Of a stretch of 64,000 bases of DNA, positions 1 through 8,838 are shown piece by piece. The notes under the pieces are model-generated. The model ran no database searches, was not told the DNA's origin, and worked only from the letters and a program-made list of their open reading frames with translations. Source of the stretch: JBHOQS01 sp042408875 (GTDB lineage: Bacteria > Chloroflexota > UBA11872 > JBHOQS01); NCBI GenBank assembly GCA_042408875.1, contig JBHOQS010000016.1, forward strand, positions 62,001-126,000, read 5' to 3'. A program made the translations under genes and the position numbers. Every line of letters begins with the position of its first letter. Positions within the stretch are counted from its first letter, which is position 1.

Positions 1-2
1 GG

Positions 3-623
3 CTCCAGCGCTTCCATGGGGCCACCGTGATTGGGATAGATCTCTCCTGTCACGCCCTCGCGTTCTGTCGGCGGCGCGGCCATCGGGCGCTCGCGCAATG
101 CTCGGTGCTCTTGTTGCCTTTCCGAGCACAGAGCTTCGACCTGGTCGTGTGTGCAGACGTACTGCAGCACCTGCCCGATCCGCCCGGCGATGCTGCCGCC
201 CTCGCAGAGCTGTATCGCGTGCTCCGCCCGGGCGGCTCTCTCTATATACGCACAAACAGCAGCTTCGGCATGGGTGCACCCCTGGAAGGGGCAGCGGCGA
301 ACTATCGTCGCTATACGCGCGCGAGCTTGTGTGAACGTGTGCTCGCTACGGGCTTCGTGATCGAACGGGCCACGTATGCCAACAGCCTGCCATCGTTACT
401 CGCGGTCGCGCGCCGCAGGCTGCGCCGGCACACACCGCTCTCACACGTAGGCGATCCGGGGCTGCGCGTACGCCTGCGCCCTCGCGCCTTACGGTGGGTG
501 GACGATGTGCTGGCGCTACTGCTGCGCGCGGAGGCACACTATCTCCGCCATCGTGGGCGCAGCCTGCCGTTCGGACACTCGGTACTCGTCCTGGCACGCC
601 GGCCGGAAGGTGTCACAGCGTGA
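3..623 (+). CDS. SAM-dependent methyltransferase, 5' end outside window
   Basis: Class I methyltransferase (Methyltransf_11 type) of unknown substrate. The reading frame is open from the window edge, and the first visible residues (GATVIGIDLS) already correspond to the end of the SAM-binding strand, so the glycine-rich motif and the start codon lie upstream of the window. VVCADVLQHLPDP is the usual acidic post-SAM motif and YRVLRPGGSLYI the following strand. The C-terminal third is Arg-rich and not diagnostic. It heads a row of same-strand glycan genes, so a sugar or lipid O-methyl transfer is plausible but inferred. The gene ends in TGA just before a pair of 30-bp direct repeats. Confidence 0.8.
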   Translation, partial: LQRFHGATVIGIDLSCHALAFCRRRGHRALAQCSVLLLPFRAQSFDLVVCADVLQHLPDPPGDAAALAELYRVLRPGGSLYIRTNSSFGMGAPLEGAAANYRRYTRASLCERVLATGFVIERATYANSLPSLLAVARRRLRRHTPLSHVGDPGLRVRLRPRALRWVDDVLALLLRAEAHYLRHRGRSLPFGHSVLVLARRPEGVTA

Positions 624-631
624 GCCAAGCG

Positions 632-722
632 CAGCAGCTCTACGTACGTGAGGCAGGAGCGGCGTGCCAGCAACAACACGCACTAGCTGCGACAGCAGCT
701 CCACGTACGTGAGGCAGGAGCG
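632..722. repeat. Pair of 30-bp direct repeats, 61-bp period
   Basis: Copies at 632-661 and 693-722 differ at one base (position 10 of the unit). Each contains the palindrome ACGTACGT and ends in GGCAGGAGCG, so the second copy supplies the AGGAG-like sequence ahead of the next start codon. The two copies fill most of the 113-bp gap between two methyltransferase genes. Confidence 0.85.
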
Positions 723-736
723 CTCAGGATATCAAC

Positions 737-1522
737 ATGACTGTCTCGACAGCCGTCGCGTACTTCGATCAAGTAGCGCAGGAGTATGCCAGGCGCTACC
801 AGGCCCAGACGCCGGGAGGCTATGCGTTGCGCGTGCGCCGGCAACGCGTGCTGGAGTTCCTGGAGGGCTCTGGAGGGAAGGTACTAGATGTCGGCTGTGG
901 ACCAGGTCCGATAGCCGAGGAGTTGCTCGACCGCGGCTATCAGTACTGGGGCGTCGATGCTGCGCCTGGCATGATCGAGCAGGCACGGCAGCGCTTTGAG
1001 CAGAGCGACTGGGCCCGATTCATCGTCGGCGATGCCACTCACCTGGCCTTCCCCGACGGCTTCTTCGATAGCGTGATGTGCGTGGGGGTGATCGACCGCA
1101 TTCCAGCCTATGAGCGGGCTCTCAAGGAGATGGCTCGGGTGACCCGCCGTGGTGGCACGCTCGTCGTCTCGTTCCCCAATCTTCTCAGCCCTTACGCGAC
1201 GTGGAAGAACTTCGTGTTCTATCCAACGGTTGCGCTGCTACGCCCCGTTTACCGCAGGCTCACCGGGCGCAGACAGCCACCCGCGTTACCGGCGTCGTGT
1301 GCCAAGCTGTATACGGCTCAGCGCGCCGCGCACCTACTAGCGAGGTATGGCGCTGAGGTCACAGACGTTGTCTACTACAACTTCAACGTATTCCTCTCGC
1401 CGCTGGATGAGCTCTTCCCGCGTTGGGCTATGCACACTGCTGAGCGGCTGGAGCGGCTGCGCAGCGGCAGCATGCGGTGGCTCGGCACCGGGTTTCTGCT
1501 CAAGGCGAAGAAGCATGCGTAG
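737..1522 (+). CDS. Class I SAM-dependent methyltransferase (261 aa)
   Basis: Full-length class I methyltransferase. Residues about 50-75 hold the SAM motif VLDVGCGPGP followed by an acidic strand end (YWGVDAA); VMCVGVIDRIP and RVTRRGGTLVVSFPN are the later conserved strands. The C-terminal 90 residues are aromatic and specific to this protein. Start ATG 737 follows the second copy of a 30-bp repeat that carries AGGAG. Its position between another methyltransferase and a GT4 glycosyltransferase suggests decoration of a sugar or a lipid-linked glycan. The substrate cannot be read from the sequence. Confidence 0.85.
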   Translation: MTVSTAVAYFDQVAQEYARRYQAQTPGGYALRVRRQRVLEFLEGSGGKVLDVGCGPGPIAEELLDRGYQYWGVDAAPGMIEQARQRFEQSDWARFIVGDATHLAFPDGFFDSVMCVGVIDRIPAYERALKEMARVTRRGGTLVVSFPNLLSPYATWKNFVFYPTVALLRPVYRRLTGRRQPPALPASCAKLYTAQRAAHLLARYGAEVTDVVYYNFNVFLSPLDELFPRWAMHTAERLERLRSGSMRWLGTGFLLKAKKHA

Positions 1523-1570
1523 CTATGCTCGTCGGCGGCTATATCAACGCGACGAAGAGAGGGTGAGCTT

Positions 1571-2689
1571 ATGAGATTAGGCGTCAACGCGCGGCGGCTG
1601 GCGGGCCAGCGCTTAGGTATCGGACGGTATATCGAGTATATGGCTAAGTACTGGGCCAAGATGGTACATCCGTCAGACAATGTCACCATCTACGTTCAAG
1701 AGCCACTGCGGAAGGGTGAGCTGCGGCTGTCCGATGCTTTCAGGATTCGGCCGCTCCCGTCGAGGTTCAAGGGGGTGCTCTGGGAGAACCTCGTGCTGTC
1801 GCTGCACGCCAAAGAGAACGATGTGCTGTTTGGCCCGAGCTATACCGTGCCGCTGACGAACCGGGGTCGGAGTGTAGTCGCCACGCATAGCGTCAATGAG
1901 GTGCAGCCCGGCACCCATCCCTGGTCCTACCACCTGACTTATAGCCTGATCTACCGGCTGAGCGCACAGAAGGCAGACAAGGTCATCGTCCCATCGCAGA
2001 CGGTGAAACGAGACATCCAAAAATACTATGGCATCGCTGCTGGTAAGATCGAGATCATCCCGGAAGGTGCGGACGACGCCTTTCAGCCGATTGAGGACCA
2101 AGAGGTGCTGCGCTCGACGCGTCAGCAGTACCTGGGCGCCGACAAGCCGTACATTCTGTATGTAGGCAAGCTCTCCCAGCGCCGCAACATTCCCCTCCTC
2201 TTGGCTGCGTTCGCCGCCGCGAAGAAACGGGAGCGCATTCCCCACAGTTTGCTGCTGATGGGCCCTAACCATCTGGGCCTCCCCGTCGCCCGGATGGCAG
2301 AGGAGCTAGGCATCAGCGATAGTCTCGTGCACACGAATCGAGAGTTCGCTGATCACCGGGAATTGGTTCCGCTCTACAGCGCTGCCGACCTCTACGTCTA
2401 TCCCTCGTCCTACGAAGGGTTCTCGCTCACGACGGTAGAAGCACTGGCCTGTGGGGTCCCTGTGGTCGCGGCGAACCGTGCGGCACTGGCCGAGATTGCC
2501 GGCGGGCACGCCCTGATGGTGGACGATCTGACGGTTGAGGCATTTGCCGAGGCGATTGCGCGAGTAGTGACCGACCGTCAGCTCCACGCGGACCTGCGCG
2601 CTAAGGGACAGCAACGGGCGCGCTCATTGCGGTGGGAAGACACTGCTCAGCGCACGCTGGACGTTCTGCGGCAGGTTGCACAGGCGTGA
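1571..2689 (+). CDS. Glycosyltransferase family 4 (372 aa)
   Basis: Retaining GT-B glycosyltransferase of family GT4. The N-terminal Rossmann lobe begins MRLGVNARRL; the C-terminal lobe contains YILYVGKLSQRRN and the E-x7-E region (YEGFSLTTVEALACGVPVV, about residues 280-300) that binds the sugar nucleotide phosphates. The length is normal for the family. ATG 1571 has a GAGAGGGTGAG ribosome site immediately upstream. It lies between a methyltransferase and CDP-sugar genes on the same strand. Donor and acceptor are unknown; a mannose, glucose or deoxysugar donor would all be consistent. Confidence 0.88.
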   Translation: MRLGVNARRLAGQRLGIGRYIEYMAKYWAKMVHPSDNVTIYVQEPLRKGELRLSDAFRIRPLPSRFKGVLWENLVLSLHAKENDVLFGPSYTVPLTNRGRSVVATHSVNEVQPGTHPWSYHLTYSLIYRLSAQKADKVIVPSQTVKRDIQKYYGIAAGKIEIIPEGADDAFQPIEDQEVLRSTRQQYLGADKPYILYVGKLSQRRNIPLLLAAFAAAKKRERIPHSLLLMGPNHLGLPVARMAEELGISDSLVHTNREFADHRELVPLYSAADLYVYPSSYEGFSLTTVEALACGVPVVAANRAALAEIAGGHALMVDDLTVEAFAEAIARVVTDRQLHADLRAKGQQRARSLRWEDTAQRTLDVLRQVAQA

Positions 2690-2708
2690 ACTCGGGGCTG
2701 GGGACCAG

Positions 2709-3479
2709 ATGAAGACGATCATCCTTGCCGGGGGCTTCGGCACCCGCCTCGCGGAAGAAACGGAAGTCAAACCCAAGCCGATGGTCGAGATTGGCGGGCG
2801 CCCAATCCTTTGGCATATCATGCGCATCTACGCGGCATATAAGTACAACGAGTTCGTTATTGCACTGGGATACAAGGGTGAAGTTATTAAGAGCTACTTC
2901 CTAAACTATTACTATTTACGCAACGATCTCAGCATTCATCTTGCCAGTGGACGAATCCAGATGCACGATGGTGATCCCGAGGACTGGATCGTCCACTTGG
3001 TGGATACTGGACTGCGTACCGAAACCGGGGGCCGGGTCAAGAGGCTCGGCCAATGGGTTGGCCAGGACACCTTCATGATGACCTACGGCGACGGAGTGGC
3101 TGACATTGACATACGCGAGTTGGTCGCCTTCCACCGCCGGCATGGCCGGCTAGCAACGGTGACCGCTGTGCGTCCACCAGCGCGATTTGGCGGGCTGAGC
3201 TTTGAGGGCGACGTGGTCACTCGCTTTGTCGAGAAGCCTCGCATCGGGGAAGGGTGGATCAACGGGGGCTTTTTCGTGCTGGAGCCAGGCGTTCTGGACT
3301 ACATCGGCGGCGATGAATCCAGCTTTGAACATGGAACACTGGAGCGGTTGGCTGAGGATGGACAACTCGTAGCCTACCGTCATGAAGGCTTCTGGCACTG
3401 CATGGACACGCTGCGGGATGTGCGTTTGCTGAATAGCTTGTGGGAAAGCGGCACCGCACCATGGAAGATATGGAAGTGA
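2709..3479 (+). CDS. rfbF: Glucose-1-phosphate cytidylyltransferase
   Basis: Makes CDP-glucose from CTP and glucose 1-phosphate, the entry step of CDP-deoxysugar synthesis. The N-terminal nucleotide-binding signature is ILAGGFGTRLAEET, followed by KPKPMVEIGGRPILWHIM; TYGDGVADID supplies the metal-binding Asp, and the FVEKP and NGGFFV motifs are typical. The 256 residues match the family length. ATG 2709 is chosen because the signature begins five residues later; an upstream in-frame start at 2676 would overlap the preceding gene. The 3' end overlaps the start of the CDP-glucose dehydratase gene, as expected for a co-translated pair. Confidence 0.93.
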   Translation: MKTIILAGGFGTRLAEETEVKPKPMVEIGGRPILWHIMRIYAAYKYNEFVIALGYKGEVIKSYFLNYYYLRNDLSIHLASGRIQMHDGDPEDWIVHLVDTGLRTETGGRVKRLGQWVGQDTFMMTYGDGVADIDIRELVAFHRRHGRLATVTAVRPPARFGGLSFEGDVVTRFVEKPRIGEGWINGGFFVLEPGVLDYIGGDESSFEHGTLERLAEDGQLVAYRHEGFWHCMDTLRDVRLLNSLWESGTAPWKIWK

Positions 3480-4510
3480 GCACGGATCAATGGATGGCGA
3501 CCGCAAGGTTCTGGCAGGGCCGGCGCGTGTTCGTCACCGGCGCCACGGGCCTAGTGGGTTCCTGGCTCATAAAGCGGCTGCTCGAGCACAACGCGTATGT
3601 GATTGCGCTCGTTCAAGACGCTAATCCGCAGTCGGAGCTGTACCGCAGCGGAGACGTCCAACGGGTAACGGTGGTAAACGGCGCTTTAGAGGATTTCTGG
3701 ACGCTCGAACGCGCGATCAATCTCCATGAGATCGACACCGTCTTCCACCTGGGCGCGCAGACGATCGTTAGTGTGGCCCATAGATTTCCTCTGCCGACGT
3801 TTGAGACGAATATCCGGGGGACTTACCACTTACTGGAGGCCTGCCGGCTGCATCAAGATCTCGTAAAGCGGGTGGTCGTCGCATCGAGTGACAAAGCCTA
3901 TGGTGAGACGTCCAACCTGCCCTACACAGAAGACATACCCTTGAATGGGCGCCATCCCTATGATGTCTCCAAGAGCTGCGCCGATCTGATCGCTCAGGCG
4001 TATCACCACACCTACGGCTTGCCGGTGGCTATCGCGCGGTGTAGCAACGTCTATGGAGGCGGCGATCTGAACTGGAGCCGCATCGTTCCAAGCACCATTC
4101 GGGCCTTTCTATACCAGGAGCGCCCTGTCCTGCGCAGCGACGGCACCTACATGCGCGATTACATTTATGTAAAAGACGTCGTGCTGGCGTACATGGTCCT
4201 AGCTGAGCGACTGGACGACGCCCGAGTGCAAGGCGAGGGCTTCAACTTCAGCCCAGAAATGCCTGTCACGGTGCTGGAACTGGTGCAGACGATCCAACGG
4301 CTCATGGGATGCGACCATATTCAGCCCTGCATCGTGGATCGTGCGGAAGGGGAGATCCGGTCTCAGTACCTCTCCGCCGCCAAGGCACGCGCTATCCTGG
4401 GATGGCGGCCACATTTCAGTCTCGAGCTAGGGTTGACCGAGACCATCAACTGGTACCGTACGTTCCTGGCGGGGAAAGCGCGGCCCGAGGACCAGCCGGT
4501 AGCTCTGTAA
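3461..4510 (+). CDS. rfbG: CDP-glucose 4,6-dehydratase
   Basis: Extended SDR that converts CDP-glucose to CDP-4-keto-6-deoxyglucose. NAD-binding motif GATGLVGSWL near residue 28; VVVASSDKAYG and YDVSKSCADL supply the catalytic Ser/Thr-like, Tyr and Lys region; WSRIVPSTIR, RSDGTYMRDYIYVKD and the C-terminal GWRPHFSLELGL are characteristic of the RfbG branch of the SDR family. About 349 residues from ATG 3461; ATG 3470 is an alternative. It overlaps the rfbF stop by 19 bp. With rfbF and rfbH it forms the core CDP-3,6-dideoxyhexose pathway. Confidence 0.93.
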   Translation: MEDMEVSTDQWMATARFWQGRRVFVTGATGLVGSWLIKRLLEHNAYVIALVQDANPQSELYRSGDVQRVTVVNGALEDFWTLERAINLHEIDTVFHLGAQTIVSVAHRFPLPTFETNIRGTYHLLEACRLHQDLVKRVVVASSDKAYGETSNLPYTEDIPLNGRHPYDVSKSCADLIAQAYHHTYGLPVAIARCSNVYGGGDLNWSRIVPSTIRAFLYQERPVLRSDGTYMRDYIYVKDVVLAYMVLAERLDDARVQGEGFNFSPEMPVTVLELVQTIQRLMGCDHIQPCIVDRAEGEIRSQYLSAAKARAILGWRPHFSLELGLTETINWYRTFLAGKARPEDQPVAL

Positions 4511-4563
4511 TGGGAAGCTCTGCCAGCCTATGATGAGTGCAAGGGAACAAGATTAAGATATTA

Positions 4564-4579
4564 CAAGATATCAAGATAT
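4564..4579. repeat. Tandem 8-bp duplication at a start codon
   Basis: CAAGATAT occurs twice head to tail (4564-4571 and 4572-4579), preceded by a third AAGATA at 4555-4560. The second copy overlaps the ATG of the following gene at 4578, and no canonical ribosome-binding sequence is visible close to this start. Confidence 0.85.
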
Positions 4580-5060
4580 GAATAACGTCGTGGTCAAGGG
4601 CGGCGATGGGGCTCTCGAGGGGGTTAAGGTCATACCGCTACAGCGGTTCCCCGACGAGCGCGGCACCGTCTACCATATGCTGAAGGCAACGGACCCCCAT
4701 TTCCTGCAGTTCGGTGAGATCTACTTTTCCAGCGTGTATCCCGACGTGGTCAAGGCCTGGAAACGGCACTCTCGAGTCACTGTGAACTATGCCTGCGTCT
4801 TCGGCCGCATCAAGCTCGTGCTGTACGATGAGCGACGTACTTCCTCTACGAAGGGCGGCCTAATGGAGATATTTCTCGGCCCGGACAGCTACGCGCTCGT
4901 CGTCATTCCCCCGGGTGTCTGGCACGGATTTCAGGGGATGAGCGATCCAGTTTCGATTGTCGCTAACTGTGCCACAGAGCCACACGACCCTGCAGAGTTT
5001 GATCGCCTCGATCCGGAGGAAAACCACATTCCTTACAGCTGGTCGCGCACGTCTCCATGA
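4578..5060 (+). CDS. RmlC-like cupin, sugar 3,5-epimerase family (160 aa)
   Basis: Double-stranded beta-helix protein of the dTDP-4-dehydrorhamnose 3,5-epimerase family. Visible family features are FPDERGTVYHML near the N terminus, the active-site region VKAWKRHSRVTVNYACV (His at the RmlC catalytic position, about residue 59), the strand VVIPPGVWHGFQGM, and a C-terminal DRLDPEENHIPYSW. In this neighbourhood it probably epimerises the CDP-4-keto-6-deoxy sugar made by RfbG rather than a dTDP sugar; that is inference. The start ATG lies in an AT-rich tandem repeat. The 160 residues are slightly short of RmlC (about 180). Confidence 0.85.
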   Translation: MNNVVVKGGDGALEGVKVIPLQRFPDERGTVYHMLKATDPHFLQFGEIYFSSVYPDVVKAWKRHSRVTVNYACVFGRIKLVLYDERRTSSTKGGLMEIFLGPDSYALVVIPPGVWHGFQGMSDPVSIVANCATEPHDPAEFDRLDPEENHIPYSWSRTSP

Positions 5061-5103
5061 TGATATGCACAACCGTCTCGGCGCGGGAGAGCGGCAGACG
5101 AGG

Positions 5104-6114
5104 ATGAACGGCACGGTTCTGGTTACTGGCGCCGGCGGGTTCGTCGGATCCGCCGTCGTACGACTGCTCGTCCGATCACTATCCGAGGCCCGTCTGCAAT
5201 TCCCGGACGGCACCCCCCTAGAGCATGTCGTGGCAGTCCTTCGGCCAGGGGGCTCCAGAGAGCGCCTCCAGGAACTGCCTCCAGCGGGAAACTGGTCTAT
5301 CGAATACGCCGATCTGACCAATCGCGCGCACCTACGGGACTTGTTTGCCAGGGTCCGTCCCAGAGCGGTCCTGCACCTCGCCGTGGAACGGGGCATCTAT
5401 AGAGAGCTACCTGAAGCCGAGCGATATCGGCTGAACATCGCTCCCCTCGAGATGCTGTTCGAGGGTCTGAGCGGCGTGCCGGGCGCCCGCCTCATCCATA
5501 CCAGCAGCGCCTGGGTGCTCCAGGCGGGTGAGCGGCTAGATGAGGGCGCTAGACTCGAGCTGCGGATGCCGTACGCTGAGAACAAGGCCGCAGCAGAGCG
5601 TCTCTTGCCGCTGTTTCAGGCGAAGACGGGCGTCCAGTGGATTAACCTGCGGCTCTTCAACATCTTCGGCAGATACGAGCACGAGACACGCTTGCTACCG
5701 TACCTCGTGTCCCGCCTGGCGCAGAGGAAGGTGGCAAAGCTCTCTTCCGGCGAGATGGTCCGCGACTTCAGCGACGTCGAGGAGATCGCGCGCGCCTATC
5801 TCCTCGCCCTACAGGCGGGCGAGGATGCCTGCGGCAAGGTCTATCACATCGGCTCTGGGCGCGGCACGAGCATACGGGAGTTCGCCATGACGGTGGCTGA
5901 GGTGACGGGGAATGCCCATCTGATCCGTTTCGGGGCCACCGCAACGCCGGACCAGCACATCGCCTGTCAGGTCGCCGATCCTACCCGCGCACAACGTGTC
6001 CTCCAGTGGGTCCCGGCGGGGGATCTGGAAGCACGCATCCACAAGACAGTGCGGTGGTGGCTCGAGCGCCGGAGCACCGCCTCTGCAGGCGATGCCGCAC
6101 AAGACGCTCAGTAG
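5104..6114 (+). CDS. NAD-dependent epimerase/dehydratase, SDR family (336 aa)
   Basis: Extended SDR enzyme acting on a nucleotide sugar. GAGGFVGSAVV binds NAD(P) at the N terminus, HTSSAWV supplies the Ser, and the Tyr/Lys pair lies in YAENKAAAE; LRLFNIFGRYE and DFSDVEEIARAYLLAL are the usual substrate-domain motifs. ATG 5104 (AGGATGAACG) puts the nucleotide motif ten residues from the start; longer in-frame starts would overlap the cupin gene. It sits inside the CDP-sugar module, so a 4-ketoreductase or epimerase step on the branched or dideoxy sugar is the natural guess. The exact reaction is not readable. Confidence 0.85.
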   Translation: MNGTVLVTGAGGFVGSAVVRLLVRSLSEARLQFPDGTPLEHVVAVLRPGGSRERLQELPPAGNWSIEYADLTNRAHLRDLFARVRPRAVLHLAVERGIYRELPEAERYRLNIAPLEMLFEGLSGVPGARLIHTSSAWVLQAGERLDEGARLELRMPYAENKAAAERLLPLFQAKTGVQWINLRLFNIFGRYEHETRLLPYLVSRLAQRKVAKLSSGEMVRDFSDVEEIARAYLLALQAGEDACGKVYHIGSGRGTSIREFAMTVAEVTGNAHLIRFGATATPDQHIACQVADPTRAQRVLQWVPAGDLEARIHKTVRWWLERRSTASAGDAAQDAQ

Positions 6115-6171
6115 GCGAACCATCGGTCGCCGGCAAGCCGGCAGCGTTGATTGGCTGCGCCGCGGCACTCT

Positions 6172-6212
6172 CCACTTTACTTTTTTACTTTTATTTACTT
6201 TTACTTTTTAGC
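6172..6212. repeat. T-rich tandem repeat of TTTAC-type units
   Basis: Four to five imperfect copies of a TTTACTTT-like unit lie in the 119-bp gap before the C-methyltransferase gene. A GCCGGC-AA-GCCGGC inverted repeat precedes them, so the region could act as a transcription pause or terminator on the + strand. It is strongly AT-rich compared with the surrounding coding DNA. Confidence 0.7.
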
Positions 6213-6233
6213 GACCTCAAGAGGTCAACGTAC

Positions 6234-7484
6234 ATGACAGCATGTCGGGCTTGCAAGAGCCAGCAGTTATACATGTTCCTGTCCCTAGGATGGCATCCAC
6301 CTGCCAACGCCTTTCTGCGGCGAGATCAGTTAGCGAGGCCGGAGCCATCGTTTCCGCTGGATGCCTATGTCTGCCTGGACTGCGGCCTGATCCAGATCCG
6401 CGACAACGTCCCTGCGGGCTTCTTCCGCAACTATGTGTACATTCCTTCGACCGCCCAGGCTATGCACACCCACTTTGCGGAGCTAGCTAATGTAGTAGTC
6501 ACGCAGTATCTGCCCGCTCTGCAGGGCCTCACTATCGATATCGGCTGCAATGACGGCCTTTTCCTCAAGTGCCTGCAGGATCGCGGTGTCAGAACGCTCG
6601 GTGTGGACCCAGCGACGAACATCGTCGAGATGGCCAGACAGAAGGGCCTTAATGTCATCAACGAGTATTTCACACCGGAGATCGCACAGATAATCAAGGA
6701 GAGGTTTGGACCAGCAGCAGTTGTCGTGACGACAAACACGTTACACCATATCGGTGATCTCGACGCGTTTATAGAAGGGGCAGCATTATTACTTGAAGAT
6801 CATGGGGTATTTATCGTCGAGGTTCCTCATGCGCTAGAGATAATCGAGCAGAATCAGTTCGATGGCATCTACCACGAGCATGTCTCTCAGTTCACCGTCA
6901 AATCGCTGCGCGATCTCTTCCGGCGTTTCGATCTGGAGCTGTTTCACCTGGAGCAGCTGGACGTTCACGGCGGATCGTTGCGCACCTTCGCGCGGAAAGG
7001 GACGCAGGGAGGGCCTGTCTCGCCGGCAGTATCCGAGCTACTCTTGAGTGAAGCCGAGCGTGGCCTCTTCTGTGCCTCAACCTATAATGCGTTTCGAGAA
7101 CGAGTCAGGCGAATCAAAGCGGAACTGCTCGCACTCTTAAGCGAACTCAAGCAGGAGGGAAAGAGGATAGTCGGCTATGGAGCTTCGGCGAGAGGAAACA
7201 CGCTGCTTAACTACTACGGCATCAGCACGCACTTTCTCGACTACATCGTAGACAGGAACAGCCTGAAACATGGTCTTTATTCGCCGGGCATGCACATTCC
7301 AGTAGTGCCTGTTGAAAGGCTCGTAGAAGACAGGCCAGATTACGTGCTACTGCTGGCATGGAACTTCGCAGACGAGATCATCCGGCAGCAAGAGGCGTAT
7401 AGGCGGCTGGGTGGACGGTTTATCGCTCCTATTCCAGAACCGAGGATCATCGCGGACGGCAGCCCAGAGGTCGGCCATGGGTAA
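6234..7484 (+). CDS. Sugar C-methyltransferase, TylCIII/NovU type (416 aa)
   Basis: Methyltransferase that adds a carbon branch to a keto-deoxysugar nucleotide. The architecture is complete: an N-terminal zinc domain (CRACKS near residue 4 and CLDCGLIQI about residue 50), a central SAM domain (IDIGCNDGLFLKCL, about residue 100) with VEVPHALEII, FDGIYHEHVSQF and HGGSLR, and a C-terminal domain with GYGASARGNTLLNYYG. The length is that of TylCIII-type C-3 methyltransferases. ATG 6234 is chosen because the zinc domain begins at once; the ORF extends upstream through a T-rich repeat that is not protein-like. It overlaps rfbH by 8 bp, implying coupled translation. A 3-C-methyl branched sugar is the likely product. 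Confidence 0.9.
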   Translation: MTACRACKSQQLYMFLSLGWHPPANAFLRRDQLARPEPSFPLDAYVCLDCGLIQIRDNVPAGFFRNYVYIPSTAQAMHTHFAELANVVVTQYLPALQGLTIDIGCNDGLFLKCLQDRGVRTLGVDPATNIVEMARQKGLNVINEYFTPEIAQIIKERFGPAAVVVTTNTLHHIGDLDAFIEGAALLLEDHGVFIVEVPHALEIIEQNQFDGIYHEHVSQFTVKSLRDLFRRFDLELFHLEQLDVHGGSLRTFARKGTQGGPVSPAVSELLLSEAERGLFCASTYNAFRERVRRIKAELLALLSELKQEGKRIVGYGASARGNTLLNYYGISTHFLDYIVDRNSLKHGLYSPGMHIPVVPVERLVEDRPDYVLLLAWNFADEIIRQQEAYRRLGGRFIAPIPEPRIIADGSPEVGHG

Positions 7485-8796
7485 AGGCAACTATGTCAGA
7501 CAGCAGATCCTTAAACAGGTAGCGGAGTTCTATGCAGCCGAGTTTGGGGAGGCCGATTTTACCCCGGGTCAGTCGCCCGTGCCGGTCTCCGGCCGAGTGT
7601 TCGACGCTGACGATCTGATCCACCTGGTCGATGCCTCCCTGGACTTCTGGCTCACGAGCGGACGTTACGCGGACCAATTCGAGCGGGAGTTCGCGCGCTC
7701 CCTGGGCGTCCGTCACGCGATCCTATGCAACTCTGGCTCCTCGGCTAACTTACTTGCCCTCTCAGCTCTCACGTCACTCAAGCTGGGCGAGCGACGGCTC
7801 AGGCCAGGCGATGAGGTCATTACGGTAGCAGCCGGGTTTCCAACCACTGTCAATCCGATCATTATTAACAGGCTGGTTCCCGTCTTTCTTGATGTTGAGC
7901 TGGGGACCTACAACGTGGACGTACGCTACCTGGAAGAAGCCATCAGCCCACGCACGCGCGCCATTGTGCTAGCCCATACGATGGGCAATCCCTTTGACTT
8001 GGAGGCGGTGCTCGATGTAGTCAGACGGCACGGCTTGTGGTTGATCGAGGATAACTGCGATGCGCTGGGCTCGACCTATCGGGGCAGGCTAACTGGCAGT
8101 TTTGGCGATCTGGCGACGGTGAGCTTCTATCCGGCCCATCACATCACTATGGGGGAAGGTGGCTGTGTCCTCACAAACCGGCCGAATCTCAAGATCCTGG
8201 TAGAGTCGTTCCGGGATTGGGGGCGCGATTGCTGGTGTGACCCGGGTAAAGAGAACACCTGCGGTATGCGTTTCCAGTGGCAGCTCGGTGAGCTGCCCTG
8301 CGGATATGACCATAAGTACATTTACTCGCATATCGGTTACAACCTCAAGCTCACCGACATGCAGGCGGCGGTGGGCGTGGCTCAGCTCCAGAAGCTGCCG
8401 GGCTTTATCACCGCGCGCAAGCGCAACTGGCAGCTGTTGTACGATGGCTTGCGACGCTTCGAGGAATTCCTGATCCTGCCGCGGCCGACGCCTGGGAGCG
8501 ATCCAAGCTGGTTCGGCTTCGTGATTACGGTTCGCCCGCATGCGCCCTTCACGCGCCGGGAGCTGATTCAGTATCTGGAAAGCCGTAAGATCGCCACCCG
8601 GCTGCTCTTCGGAGGGAACCTGACCCGCCAGCCAGCGTACCAGGGCGTCTCCTATCGAACTGTAGGCGCTCTGGAGAACAGCGATATCGTAATGAACCAC
8701 ACATTTTGGGTTGGGGTGTACCCAGGCCTGACCCTCAGGATGATCGCCTACATGCTAGAGACATTTGAGAGATTTTTCAGCGAGCTGCGCGCGTGA
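7477..8796 (+). CDS. rfbH: CDP-4-keto-6-deoxyglucose 3-dehydrase (E1)
   Basis: PMP-dependent, iron-sulfur enzyme that removes the C-3 hydroxyl of CDP-4-keto-6-deoxyglucose. Two diagnostic E1 features are visible: the active-site Lys of ordinary aminotransferases is replaced by His (YPAHHIT, first His residue 221), and the [2Fe-2S] ligands keep the E1 spacing, Cys194-X57-Cys252-X-Cys254-X7-Cys262. CNSGSSANLLAL and NCDALGS are family motifs. The 439 residues match RfbH. Start ATG 7477 overlaps the preceding stop (ATGGGTAA). No E3 reductase (AscD/RfbI type) is found in the window, which is unusual for an E1 gene. Confidence 0.94.
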   Translation: MGKGNYVRQQILKQVAEFYAAEFGEADFTPGQSPVPVSGRVFDADDLIHLVDASLDFWLTSGRYADQFEREFARSLGVRHAILCNSGSSANLLALSALTSLKLGERRLRPGDEVITVAAGFPTTVNPIIINRLVPVFLDVELGTYNVDVRYLEEAISPRTRAIVLAHTMGNPFDLEAVLDVVRRHGLWLIEDNCDALGSTYRGRLTGSFGDLATVSFYPAHHITMGEGGCVLTNRPNLKILVESFRDWGRDCWCDPGKENTCGMRFQWQLGELPCGYDHKYIYSHIGYNLKLTDMQAAVGVAQLQKLPGFITARKRNWQLLYDGLRRFEEFLILPRPTPGSDPSWFGFVITVRPHAPFTRRELIQYLESRKIATRLLFGGNLTRQPAYQGVSYRTVGALENSDIVMNHTFWVGVYPGLTLRMIAYMLETFERFFSELRA

Positions 8797-8838
8797 CATC
8801 GTCGTGGCGGCCTCTGGCTTAATGCAAAGCCCACAGGG

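Noticed and set aside
6006..6233. N-terminal extension of the C-methyltransferase
   Set aside because: It would overlap the upstream SDR gene and read through a T-rich repeat; the zinc domain starts right after ATG 6234.
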